Of a DNA stretch of 64,000 nt, positions 51,322 through 59,129 are shown in pieces; position 1 is the first letter of the stretch, and each line of letters begins with the position of its first letter. The position numbers and the translations under genes are program-made. The notes beneath the pieces are model-generated. The model saw only the letters and a list, made by a program, of their open reading frames with translations, was not told the origin of the DNA and did no database searches. Source of the DNA: Sunxiuqinia sp965372405 (GTDB lineage Bacteria; Bacteroidota; Bacteroidia; Bacteroidales; Prolixibacteraceae); contig CBDVCE010000008.1 in the NCBI GenBank assembly GCA_965372405.1, positions 1-64,000 on the forward strand. Reading direction: 5' to 3'.

Positions 51322-51355
51322 GGATGGCCTGTCCCGAATTTGATCCGGGAGGTGG
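51322..51355. repeat. 34-bp direct repeat, copy 2
   Basis: Begins GGATGGCCTGTCCCG and ends GGGAGGTGG; same orientation as the copy at 49860-49892, 1.4 kb away on the other side of the nitrilase gene. Confidence 0.8.
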
Positions 51356-51410
51356 TTACGGAACCGACTTCGTTACTGCATTTGGCACCACTGGAGGGCC
51401 GACTGTTATG

Positions 51411-51431
51411 AATTTGTCTGGGGGACAAATT
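51411..51431. other. Hairpin followed by a T-rich end
   Basis: AATTTGTC / GACAAATT, an 8-bp perfect stem with a 5-nt loop TGGGG, then TTATAATT. It could terminate transcription in either direction, but the T tract is short. Confidence 0.45.
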
Positions 51432-51445
51432 TTATAATTAACCGA

Positions 51446-51518
51446 AAAGAGTAAAAGTGAACTAACGTCTATTCTAGTCCCTCTCAGGACTATCAATCGA
51501 ACTCGTCTTTTACTCTTT
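51446..51518. repeat. Long nested inverted repeat (possible structured RNA)
   Basis: The outer arms AAAGAGTAAAAG (51446-51457) and CTTTTACTCTTT (51507-51518) are perfectly complementary over 12 bp. Nested inside is TAGTCC / GGACTA (51475-51480 / 51487-51492) with a 6-nt loop. It lies downstream of the sulfatase gene. It might be a structured RNA element or the remains of an insertion end. Confidence 0.5.
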
Positions 51519-51530
51519 CATGGTAGTGTC

Positions 51531-51731
51531 TTAGAATCTGTGTAAGCTAATCTGATGTTTTAAAATTTGGCGGAAATGATTTGAAATAAAGGATAAGGCC
51601 TTTCTTCGTTCTGAAATGGTAACAAAATCAATCCATATTATTCTTGTAGCAGTTGTTGCAGCCGCATTACCTGACAAGAGTATGGACGAAACAAATAGCA
51701 GCATAAAAAAGATGACCATATAAACAGTCAC
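51531..51731 (-). CDS. Doubtful 66-aa membrane-type frame
   Basis: A 66-codon frame 62 bp after the sulfatase stop, same strand. A hydrophobic N-terminus (residues 5-25) is followed by a basic tail (SERRKALSFISNHFRQILKH). No family recognised; it could be a small membrane protein or chance. Confidence 0.2.
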   Translation of the reverse strand: MTVYMVIFFMLLFVSSILLSGNAAATTATRIIWIDFVTISERRKALSFISNHFRQILKHQISLHRF

Positions 51732-51793
51732 CTTAATTAAAATCTTTTTTATACTTCGAATTTATTCTTTCACTTCAACTGGGTTGAAATTAT

Positions 51794-53230
51794 CTAAAAC
51801 TTATAAACCTCCGATTCTGTTCTGGCATCTTTCATTATCTGTTCCATTTCTTTAACCAGATCAGGATATTGCTCTGCAAGATTGTTTTCCTCTCCAACAT
51901 CTTCAGCAAGATTATATAATTCAGTTGGCAGGTTTCCTTTTTTAACTTCATAACGAACCGCTTTCCAATCTCCTTTACGAACTGCCTGACGTCCTTTCCT
52001 TTCATGAAACTCCCAGTAGAGATAATCATGATCCTGCTGTCCTTCTTCACTCAATAAAGTTGGTAGAAATGAGATACCATCAATACCCTCAGGAGTATTG
52101 ACACCAACAACTTCTGCAAGTGTAGGCATCACATCCCAAAATGCTGAGACATGTCCATTGGAAGTGCCTGCTTTGATTTTCCCAGGCCACCATGCAATCA
52201 TTGGAACACGAATACCACCTTCATATAAATCACGTTTAAAGCCTTTCAAAAAAGAATTACTATCAAAATACTCAGGATCGGCTCCACCTTCCATGTGTGG
52301 ACCATTATCAGAAGTGAAAATTATTATCGTGTTGTCAGCAATTCCAAGTTCTTTCAATTTAGCAACAATCTCACCAACCTCATCGTCAAGAATGTTCACC
52401 ATTGCAGCAAAAGCAGCATGCGACTCTGGTTGAGAACCGTAAGCACCAGTTTTATATCCAGGTCCTTCATCTCGTCCTTTGTAATTCTTTTCTGGATCAA
52501 ATTTGCCACGATATTTATCCATATACTTTTCAGTTGCCAACAATTCAGCATGAGGTATAATTGAAGGATAATACATAAAGAATGGCTTCTCTTTATTTGC
52601 TTCCATAAACTTTATAGCCTGCTCGTGAATATCATCAGGACCATAAGTTTCAATTTTTCGATCAGCATTGCCTTCAAGCATTACTTTTTCCTGATTGCTC
52701 CACATGTGGTATGGATAGTAGTTATGTCCAATTCGTTGGCAATTATATCCGTAAAAAACATCAAAGCCCTGCATATTTGGATCACCTTCAGAACCCGGAT
52801 AACCAAGTCCCCATTTACCAAAAGCACCGGTTGTATAACCTGCCTCTTTCAACATTTCAGCAATCGTATAACTTTCAGCCGACATTGGATACTGCCCTTC
52901 AGGTTTCCATTCTTTATTTCCGCGAATGAAAGAATGTCCGGTTGTTAATCCAGTCATTAAGGAGCATCGAGAAGGTGCACAAACTGTACTTCCTGAATAA
53001 TGCTGAGTAAACATCATACCTTCTTTGGCTAGTTGATCCAAATTTGGAGTCTGGAAATTCTTTTGCCCATAACAGCTTAAATCACCATAGCCCAAGTCAT
53101 CCGCCAAAATGTAAATGATATTTGGCTTTTGAATTGATGAAGATTCTTTTTTATCAGCTTGATTAGAACTACAGCTTGCAATTAATACTGCAAAAGCAAA
53201 AAGGAAAAGATAAGTAAGGTTGGATTTCAT
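51794..53230 (-). CDS. Sulfatase lipoprotein (family S1)
   Basis: About 478 residues from ATG 53230, which begins at a lipoprotein signal peptide (lipobox IASC, Cys20); the longer start at 53278 overlaps argS. Metal-site aspartates are in ADDLGYGD (43-50). The sulfatase signature CAPSR (84-88) has Cys84 as the residue converted to formylglycine, and TSDNGPH supplies further metal ligands. It removes sulfate esters from glycans, probably in the periplasm. The gene sits 28 bp after argS, so it may be transcribed by read-through. No sulfatase-maturing enzyme is in the window. Confidence 0.93.
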   Translation of the reverse strand: MKSNLTYLFLFAFAVLIASCSSNQADKKESSSIQKPNIIYILADDLGYGDLSCYGQKNFQTPNLDQLAKEGMMFTQHYSGSTVCAPSRCSLMTGLTTGHSFIRGNKEWKPEGQYPMSAESYTIAEMLKEAGYTTGAFGKWGLGYPGSEGDPNMQGFDVFYGYNCQRIGHNYYPYHMWSNQEKVMLEGNADRKIETYGPDDIHEQAIKFMEANKEKPFFMYYPSIIPHAELLATEKYMDKYRGKFDPEKNYKGRDEGPGYKTGAYGSQPESHAAFAAMVNILDDEVGEIVAKLKELGIADNTIIIFTSDNGPHMEGGADPEYFDSNSFLKGFKRDLYEGGIRVPMIAWWPGKIKAGTSNGHVSAFWDVMPTLAEVVGVNTPEGIDGISFLPTLLSEEGQQDHDYLYWEFHERKGRQAVRKGDWKAVRYEVKKGNLPTELYNLAEDVGEENNLAEQYPDLVKEMEQIMKDARTESEVYKF

Positions 53231-53258
53231 AAGTTTATATTGTTGGGTTAATAAATTT

Positions 53259-55052
53259 CTACATCCGCTCTGGGACATTAATTCCCATAAGGCTCATACC
53301 AAGTCTTACAATTTTAGCAACAGTTTCTGAAAGCACCAAACGGCAATTACGAATTGCTTCATCCTCTTCAGCAAGAATAGAATGATCATGATAGAATTGG
53401 TTGTACTCTTTTACCAAATCGTACACATAATTTGCAATCAGCGCTGGACTGTACATCTCACCAGCTTCGGCGATAACTCCCGGGAACAGTGAAATACTTT
53501 TAATTAATTCCTGTTCTTTTTCAGATAATTTCAGATTTTCATCTAATTTATAGCTCAGCTCAATCTGCTTGTCATTGGCCTTTCTTAATATAGATCGAAT
53601 TCGTGCATGAGTGTACTGAATAAATGGTCCCGTATTCCCATTAAAATCGATTGATTCTTCTGGATTGAAAAGCATATTCTTTTTAGGATCTACTTTAAGC
53701 ATGAAATACTTCAATGCGCCCAAAGCAATTGTCTTAAAAGTCTCTTTTGCTTCTTCTTCTGAATAACCATCAAGCTTACCGAGTTCTTCCGAAGTCTTTC
53801 TGGCAACCTCAATCATTCCAGCCATCAAGTCATCAGCATCAACAACAGTTCCTTCACGCGATTTCATTTTACCTTGTGGAAGTTCAACCATTCCGTATGA
53901 GAAATGATGAAGGTCATTTCCCCAGGAATAGCCTAATTTATCTAACAAAATAGACAATACCTGAAAGTGATAATTTTGCTCATTCCCTACCACATAAACC
54001 ATCTTATCAATACTGTAATCATCATACCGGAGCTTTGCTGTACCAATATCCTGAGTCATATAAACTGAAGTACCATCACTACGAAGCAAGATCTTTTCAT
54101 CAAGCCCATCTTTAGTAAGGTCAGCCCATATAGATTGATCATCGCGCTGAGTAAAAGTTTCTTCTTTTAAACCTCTAAGAACTTCATCTTTTCCAACAAG
54201 GTAAGTGTCTGATTCGTAATAAATCTTATCAAAATCAACTCCCAATTCTTTGTATGTCACATCAAAACCAGCATAAACCCACTGATTCATATTTTCCCAA
54301 AGCTCAATCGTCTCAGGGTCTTTTGCTTCCCATTTCAGAAGGAGTTCTCTTGCTTCAATAATTAATGGAGCATTCTTTTCAGCTTCTTCCTTACTTTGCC
54401 CCTGCTCAACCAATTTAGCTATTTCTGATTTATAATGCTTGTCGAAAAGTACGTAATAATCGCCTACCAGGTGATCACCTTTTTTCCCTGTGCTTTCAGG
54501 TGTTTTTCCTTCTCCAAATTTCTGCCAGGCAACCATCGACTTACAAATATGAATACCTCGGTCGTTTACAATATTGGTTTTAACAACGCGTTTCCCATTC
54601 GCTTTTAAGATTTCACTTAATGAAAAACCTAAAAGATTGTTTCTGATATGTCCTAAATGAAGCGGTTTATTTGTATTTGGAGATGAATATTCAATCATCA
54701 CCTGAGGCGAATCTTCGGTAGCCTCTACAAATCCGTATTGCTCATTTAATCCAGCATCTGCTAAAACACCTACCCAATATGAAGTAGAAATTGAAAGATT
54801 TAAAAAGCCTTTTACAACCTCAAACTGATCAACCTCATCAACATTTTCACTCAAATAAACCCCTAATTCTTCAGCTGTTTGTTCTGGAGATTTTTTAGAA
54901 AACCTTAAGTAAGGAAATACTACAACAGTTAAATCGCCTGCTACATCTTTGCGTGTATTTTGAATCTGTACTGAAGAAGAATCAATTTCTTCTTTATAAA
55001 GTTGTTGAATTGCTTCTGATACTTTTGTTCTGATAATTTGTTCGATGGACAT
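53259..55052 (-). CDS. argS: Arginine--tRNA ligase
   Basis: A 597-residue class I synthetase. The HIGH motif appears as HLGH (132-135) in SPNTNKPLHLGH. The KMSKS counterpart is KMKSREGTVV, and the C-terminal anticodon-binding domain has YTHARIRSILRK. I chose ATG 55052 (MSIEQII): a longer frame from 55112 would start upstream of the promoter match at 55076-55083 and of normal family length. Followed 28 bp later by the sulfatase gene. Confidence 0.96.
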   Translation of the reverse strand: MSIEQIIRTKVSEAIQQLYKEEIDSSSVQIQNTRKDVAGDLTVVVFPYLRFSKKSPEQTAEELGVYLSENVDEVDQFEVVKGFLNLSISTSYWVGVLADAGLNEQYGFVEATEDSPQVMIEYSSPNTNKPLHLGHIRNNLLGFSLSEILKANGKRVVKTNIVNDRGIHICKSMVAWQKFGEGKTPESTGKKGDHLVGDYYVLFDKHYKSEIAKLVEQGQSKEEAEKNAPLIIEARELLLKWEAKDPETIELWENMNQWVYAGFDVTYKELGVDFDKIYYESDTYLVGKDEVLRGLKEETFTQRDDQSIWADLTKDGLDEKILLRSDGTSVYMTQDIGTAKLRYDDYSIDKMVYVVGNEQNYHFQVLSILLDKLGYSWGNDLHHFSYGMVELPQGKMKSREGTVVDADDLMAGMIEVARKTSEELGKLDGYSEEEAKETFKTIALGALKYFMLKVDPKKNMLFNPEESIDFNGNTGPFIQYTHARIRSILRKANDKQIELSYKLDENLKLSEKEQELIKSISLFPGVIAEAGEMYSPALIANYVYDLVKEYNQFYHDHSILAEEDEAIRNCRLVLSETVAKIVRLGMSLMGINVPERM

Positions 55053-55075
55053 ATCGTATTTTTTAATAAGAGTCG

Positions 55076-55083
55076 CAAAGATA
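55076..55083 (-). promoter_or_regulatory. Bacteroidota -7 promoter element TATCTTTG
   Basis: Perfect TAnnTTTG match on the minus strand, 23 bp before the argS ATG at 55052. It supports that start over the longer one. Confidence 0.55.
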
Positions 55084-55110
55084 ATAGTTTCCTTTCTATT
55101 TTGCAGACAC

Positions 55111-55142
55111 AAAAAAGCCCTGCATAAAACATGCAGGGCTTT
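55111..55142 (-). terminator. Terminator of the OmpA/TSP3 gene
   Basis: A 12-bp perfect stem AAAGCCCTGCAT / ATGCAGGGCTTT with a 5-nt loop, ending in a T-rich tract on the minus strand, 22 bp past the OmpA/TSP3 stop and just upstream of argS. Confidence 0.88.
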
Positions 55143-55164
55143 CTTAACAAATAGTTTTGTTAGA

Positions 55165-56502
55165 CTATTTCAATTTAAAGATTTCAAATTCAACACGACG
55201 GTTAAATTTACGTCCTTCAGGAGTTTCATTTGAAGCTGCAGGATTTTTCTCTCCCAATGCTTCAGTATTTGAGATTCTGGTTTTAGCTAATCCTTTACTT
55301 GTCAAATAACCAACAACAGAATCAACACGTCTTTCTGAAAGAGCTTGGTTATACTCATCACTTGCAGTATCATCGGTAAATCCGAATAGATTTACATTAT
55401 ACTCTGCATTTTCATTTATCAGGGTAATCAATGTATCTAATTTACCTTTAGAATAATCGGTCAAATAGCTTTCATCAACAACAAAGTAAACAGGTGTTAC
55501 TTTGATATCAAGAAGAATTGCTTCTTTTTCTTCGTCTTCAATAGGACAACCTTTGTTTTCAATTGGTCCAGCTACATTAGGACAATCATCCTCTTCATTA
55601 TATAACCCATCACTATCGTTATCAAGTGGGCATCCGGTAACATCAACTTCCCAACCTTTAGGTGTATCAGGGCAATTATCATTTTTATCAATAACACCAT
55701 CACCATCAGTATCAGGACAGCCTTTGAATTCTTTTGGTCCAGCTTCTTCCGGACAATCATCATACTTGTCTGCAATACCATCACCATCCTTATCCGGACA
55801 ACCTCCAAGAGAAGTTAAACCAGCTTCACGTGGGCAATCATCAAGATAATCAACGATACCATCACCGTCGGTATCAACAGGACATCCTTTTTCATCAACA
55901 GTAACACCAAAAGGAGTGTCTGGACATTCATCTGTTCTATCAGGAACACCATCACCATCAGAATCTTTTGCTTTACCGAAAGTAAATTCAATCCCTCCAA
56001 TAACTTTCCACATATCTTCCTTGCGGTCTCCACCAGTTGCTCCTTCGTAAGTTATACCATCAATATAACCTCCTTCAAGAAACAATGAAGTGGACGGACT
56101 TACGGCAAACTTAGAACCTAATCCAAAATTAAAATTAAGTCCCTGAGTTTCATTGTCAAACAATACTCCTGGCCCAGCATATATATATGGGCGTACTGGA
56201 CTATCTTCAGATATTATTTTCCCGTTATATAACTTTAAGCGCAAATTCAATACAGTATTTGCTGCATCAAGGTCATTTCTCACTTTTGAATTGTAAAGCG
56301 CAACATTTTGCTGCAACATTAAATCAAAAGTAGGACTAACATACCTGCTTAAATAAAGCTCTGGCATAATACCAACTCCGCTCTTACTAAAGTTTCCATA
56401 AGCTCCGGCTCCTAGGCCCAGGCTCCATGGTTTATCAGCAGTTTGTGCTTCAACAAGCAAACTAGCTGAGATTACCAATAAAAGTAAAAAAAGTTTTTTC
56501 AT
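55165..56502 (-). CDS. OmpA-family protein with thrombospondin type 3 repeats
   Basis: About 445 residues from ATG 56502, which begins at the signal peptide (MKKLFLLLLVISASLL). An N-terminal beta-barrel region to about 185 is followed by five calcium-binding thrombospondin type 3 repeats (D-x-DGDG-x-x-D-x-x-D-x-CP, e.g. DTDGDGIVDYLDDCP) and a C-terminal OmpA domain with GFTDDTASDEYNQALSERR. It probably links outer membrane and peptidoglycan with a rigid calcium-stabilised stalk. Confidence 0.93.
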   Translation of the reverse strand: MKKLFLLLLVISASLLVEAQTADKPWSLGLGAGAYGNFSKSGVGIMPELYLSRYVSPTFDLMLQQNVALYNSKVRNDLDAANTVLNLRLKLYNGKIISEDSPVRPYIYAGPGVLFDNETQGLNFNFGLGSKFAVSPSTSLFLEGGYIDGITYEGATGGDRKEDMWKVIGGIEFTFGKAKDSDGDGVPDRTDECPDTPFGVTVDEKGCPVDTDGDGIVDYLDDCPREAGLTSLGGCPDKDGDGIADKYDDCPEEAGPKEFKGCPDTDGDGVIDKNDNCPDTPKGWEVDVTGCPLDNDSDGLYNEEDDCPNVAGPIENKGCPIEDEEKEAILLDIKVTPVYFVVDESYLTDYSKGKLDTLITLINENAEYNVNLFGFTDDTASDEYNQALSERRVDSVVGYLTSKGLAKTRISNTEALGEKNPAASNETPEGRKFNRRVEFEIFKLK

Positions 56503-56702
56503 GTAGTGGGTAAAATTATGAATGGTTTTAAAATCAATTATTTTAGTTTTTTTTGAAGAATTGAACACAATATTAGCTAAAATGGTTTATTGGTGTATGC
56601 TTTCAATAGAAATTTAAGTAAAATCCACACCTTTCAATTAAAAACCAAAATGATTACTAAAGCTAGGGACTTTTTATTTATTTTACGAAAAAAAGAAAAG
56701 AT

Positions 56703-57245
56703 TTGTACAACATAATTGACATAGAGACAACAGGACAATCAGCAAAAGAAGGAAAGATTACCGAAATTGCTATCTATGTTCACAACGGAATTGAGATTGT
56801 AGATTCTTTCAGTTCGTTGGTTAATCCAGAGTGCCATATCCCCTACTTTATTACTAAACTTACAGGGATTAATGATAAAATGGTAGTCAATGCTCCTAAG
56901 TTTTTTGAGATTGCAAAAAAAGTAATAGAAATTACTGCAGGCAATATTTTTATAGCCCACAACGCTAGTTTCGATTATCGTTTTATGCAAGAAGAGTTTA
57001 ATCGTTTGGGTTATAGCTACAAACGAAAAACAATGTGCACCGTTAAATTAAGTCGCAAATATATCCCTGGACACAAATCATATTCTCTAGGTAATATTTG
57101 CCAGGATTTAAACATTCAGATCGATGGACGCCACCGAGCTGCAGGCGATGCTCTTGCAACAGTAAAACTTTTTGAAATTATATTAGAGAATCACTCTAAT
57201 AATGGTGATATAAAACAAACTGGTTTTCAGAGAAAGCTATTTTGA
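56703..57245 (+). CDS. DnaQ-like 3'-5' exonuclease, TTG start
   Basis: A 180-residue DEDDh exonuclease of the DNA polymerase III epsilon type. The active-site residues are Asp6 and Glu8 (DIETTG), Asp91 (HNASFDYRF) and His144/Asp149 (HRAAGDALAT). No ATG precedes the domain in frame: the open frame starts after a stop at 56664, so the TTG at 56703 is the best start and gives the family's normal MYxIIDIETTG opening. It lacks the C-terminal domains of UvrC-fused relatives. Confidence 0.88.
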   Translation: MYNIIDIETTGQSAKEGKITEIAIYVHNGIEIVDSFSSLVNPECHIPYFITKLTGINDKMVVNAPKFFEIAKKVIEITAGNIFIAHNASFDYRFMQEEFNRLGYSYKRKTMCTVKLSRKYIPGHKSYSLGNICQDLNIQIDGRHRAAGDALATVKLFEIILENHSNNGDIKQTGFQRKLF

Positions 57246-57262
57246 CCAAAAAGTCAAACTAA

Positions 57263-57688
57263 CTAAGCTTTTTCATCATCCTTTTCGTCAGCTGTATCTT
57301 CCGCTTCCTCTTCAAAGTTCAATAAATCATTTTTCTGAAGGATGTTATACCATTGTAAAATTTTCTTCATATCACTGGTATAAACACGATCACGATCATA
57401 TTCAGGTAAAATTTCACCAAAATATGCTTTAAGTTCATTTCCTGAAGGAATCTTCTCAATTGCACCATTTTCTTCTTTCTCTACAATTGATTTTAATACG
57501 TCTTTAAACGGAACTTCTGCAGTTTCCGTAAATATGGCTATATCTTCAAGTGAACTAATTTTTGAGGTTGAATATGCAGGCATTCTTTTGCCATTGAGCA
57601 GTGATTCTACGATAATACTATTTTTAGCCTCGGCTATCATTTTAAATAATCCGGGGTGTCCTGAAATTGATAATATTCCTTTTAACAT
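57263..57688 (-). CDS. DUF5606 family protein
   Basis: About 141 residues from ATG 57688 (MLKGILSISGHPGLF), the usual start of the family. The core has NSIIVESLLNGKRMPAY and KISSLEDIAIFTE, then an acidic tail rich in Glu and Asp. It is confined to Bacteroidota as far as I know and its function is unknown. A probable promoter element (TATCTTCG) lies 20 bp upstream. Confidence 0.85.
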   Translation of the reverse strand: MLKGILSISGHPGLFKMIAEAKNSIIVESLLNGKRMPAYSTSKISSLEDIAIFTETAEVPFKDVLKSIVEKEENGAIEKIPSGNELKAYFGEILPEYDRDRVYTSDMKKILQWYNILQKNDLLNFEEEAEDTADEKDDEKA

Positions 57689-57708
57689 ATCTATTTGTTT
57701 AACGCATG

Positions 57709-57716
57709 CGAAGATA
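57709..57716 (-). promoter_or_regulatory. Possible -7 promoter element TATCTTCG
   Basis: One base from TAnnTTTG on the minus strand, about 20 bp before the DUF5606 ATG. Confidence 0.4.
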
Positions 57717-57776
57717 CTATTTTTTATCTTTTCTTTGCTTAAAGAATTAATCAATACTTACTTTTGTTTCATTAAT

Positions 57777-59129
57777 ATGAAACTCACAATACTCATAATT
57801 TATTTTGCACTGGTCATCATGATCGGCATTTATTCTTATTTCAAGATAAAAAATCCAAGTGATTATTTTGTTGGTGGGAAAAGAAGTGGTTTCTGGCAGG
57901 TTGCCGGAAGTCTGATGGCAACCATACTTGGAGGTTCTGCAATTCTTGGCTCTGTAAATCTCGCAGGTCAACAAGGATGGGCTTCAGCATGGTATTTACT
58001 AGCGGCATCTGCTGGCCTTTGGCTATTAATACCTTTTGTAAGCAGGGTAAATAAAAAAGGGAAATTTACCATTGCCAACCTGCTAGGACAATACTATGGA
58101 GATACAACCAGAAAAGTTGCATCAATCATTATCCCAATTGCATGGACAGGCATTGTTGCTGCACAAATTATTGCAGCATCAAAAATTCTATTTAGTTTTT
58201 TTGATATTAGTTATGAAAACGGTGTATTTATTGCCGGAGCAGTTTTTATTCTTTACACCTTAATTGGTGGTCAGATTTCTATTCTTAAAACTGACTTTTT
58301 TCAATCCACCATTATTATTGCAGGCTTAATAATCAGTGCTATCCTTTTAGGAAATAAAACAGATTCAATTGTGCCAACAATTCAGGAAAGTTTTCCATTC
58401 AATACCGCTTTTTCTGGAATTGATCTTTTCATCCTTATTCTTACTTTCTCAAGCACTTTTGTTGTAGGTCCAGATATCTATTCACGTGTGTTTTGTGCCC
58501 GAAATGAAAAGATAGCCAAGCAAAGTGTAATTGCAGTTGCCGCCACTCTTATTCCGTTGGCATTCCTACTGGCCTATTTGGGTGTTTATGCTTTTGCAAA
58601 TCTCCCGGAAGATTCACTAAAAGGATCAGTTGCTTTAATTGAATTGATTAATGTTTATTTACCTGCATGGGGTGTTGGGTTAATGGCTGCAGCACTATTA
58701 TCCGCAGTACTTTCATCAGCAGACACTACCCTACTAACAGCTTCAATGATATTGAGTGAATTGGTAAATCCAGATATTGACAATAAAAAATCATTGAAAC
58801 ACACTCGCCTGTTTATCGCTGGTATTGGAACGATAAGCATGCTTATTTCTTTAAAAATCACATCTATTATTGGAAGTTTATTACTTGCTCTTGCTTTTTA
58901 CTCTGGTGCTTTTATTGTTCCCTTGCTGGCAGCACTTCTAAATTGGAAAGTAAATAGTAAATTAAGTATCTGGGCAATGGCTCTGGGTGGAATAATTGCT
59001 CTATCAGGAAAAATGATGGTTTCTGTTTGGGGAATCCCTTTAGGGAACTGGGTTATTATTTTGGCTTTTGTAGTTAACCTGCTAATATTAAAGATTCCTG
59101 AAAAGTCTAATCGAGCTCAACAATTGTAA
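57777..59129 (+). CDS. Sodium:solute symporter family protein (SSS)
   Basis: A 450-residue secondary transporter of the SSS family with about 13 membrane helices. The Na-site region reads FVGGKRSGFWQVAGSLMATILGGSAILGS, and LLSAVLSSADTTLLTASMIL matches the conserved TM8 region. I start at ATG 57777; the longer frame from 57534 lies antisense to the DUF5606 gene. The 3' end overlaps mutS2 by 23 bp in convergent orientation. The solute is unknown. Confidence 0.9.
   Translation: MKLTILIIYFALVIMIGIYSYFKIKNPSDYFVGGKRSGFWQVAGSLMATILGGSAILGSVNLAGQQGWASAWYLLAASAGLWLLIPFVSRVNKKGKFTIANLLGQYYGDTTRKVASIIIPIAWTGIVAAQIIAASKILFSFFDISYENGVFIAGAVFILYTLIGGQISILKTDFFQSTIIIAGLIISAILLGNKTDSIVPTIQESFPFNTAFSGIDLFILILTFSSTFVVGPDIYSRVFCARNEKIAKQSVIAVAATLIPLAFLLAYLGVYAFANLPEDSLKGSVALIELINVYLPAWGVGLMAAALLSAVLSSADTTLLTASMILSELVNPDIDNKKSLKHTRLFIAGIGTISMLISLKITSIIGSLLLALAFYSGAFIVPLLAALLNWKVNSKLSIWAMALGGIIALSGKMMVSVWGIPLGNWVIILAFVVNLLILKIPEKSNRAQQL

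Larger units (their letters stand above)
50962..51793. other. 832-bp accessory intergenic region
   Basis: Contains a REP-like palindrome (51204-51227), the second 33/34-bp repeat copy (51322-51355), a hairpin at 51411-51431, a long inverted repeat (51446-51518) and a doubtful 66-aa frame (51531-51731). No supported gene otherwise. Confidence 0.6.

Noticed and set aside
57241..57258. Terminator hairpin TTTGAC/GTCAAA between the exonuclease and DUF5606 genes
   Set aside because: Only a 6-bp AT-rich stem overlapping the stop codon, with no good T tract.
57759..57766. TACTTTTG as promoter of the SSS symporter
   Set aside because: It matches the consensus, but it would leave only a few bases before the ATG at 57777, so I did not list it as a supported site.
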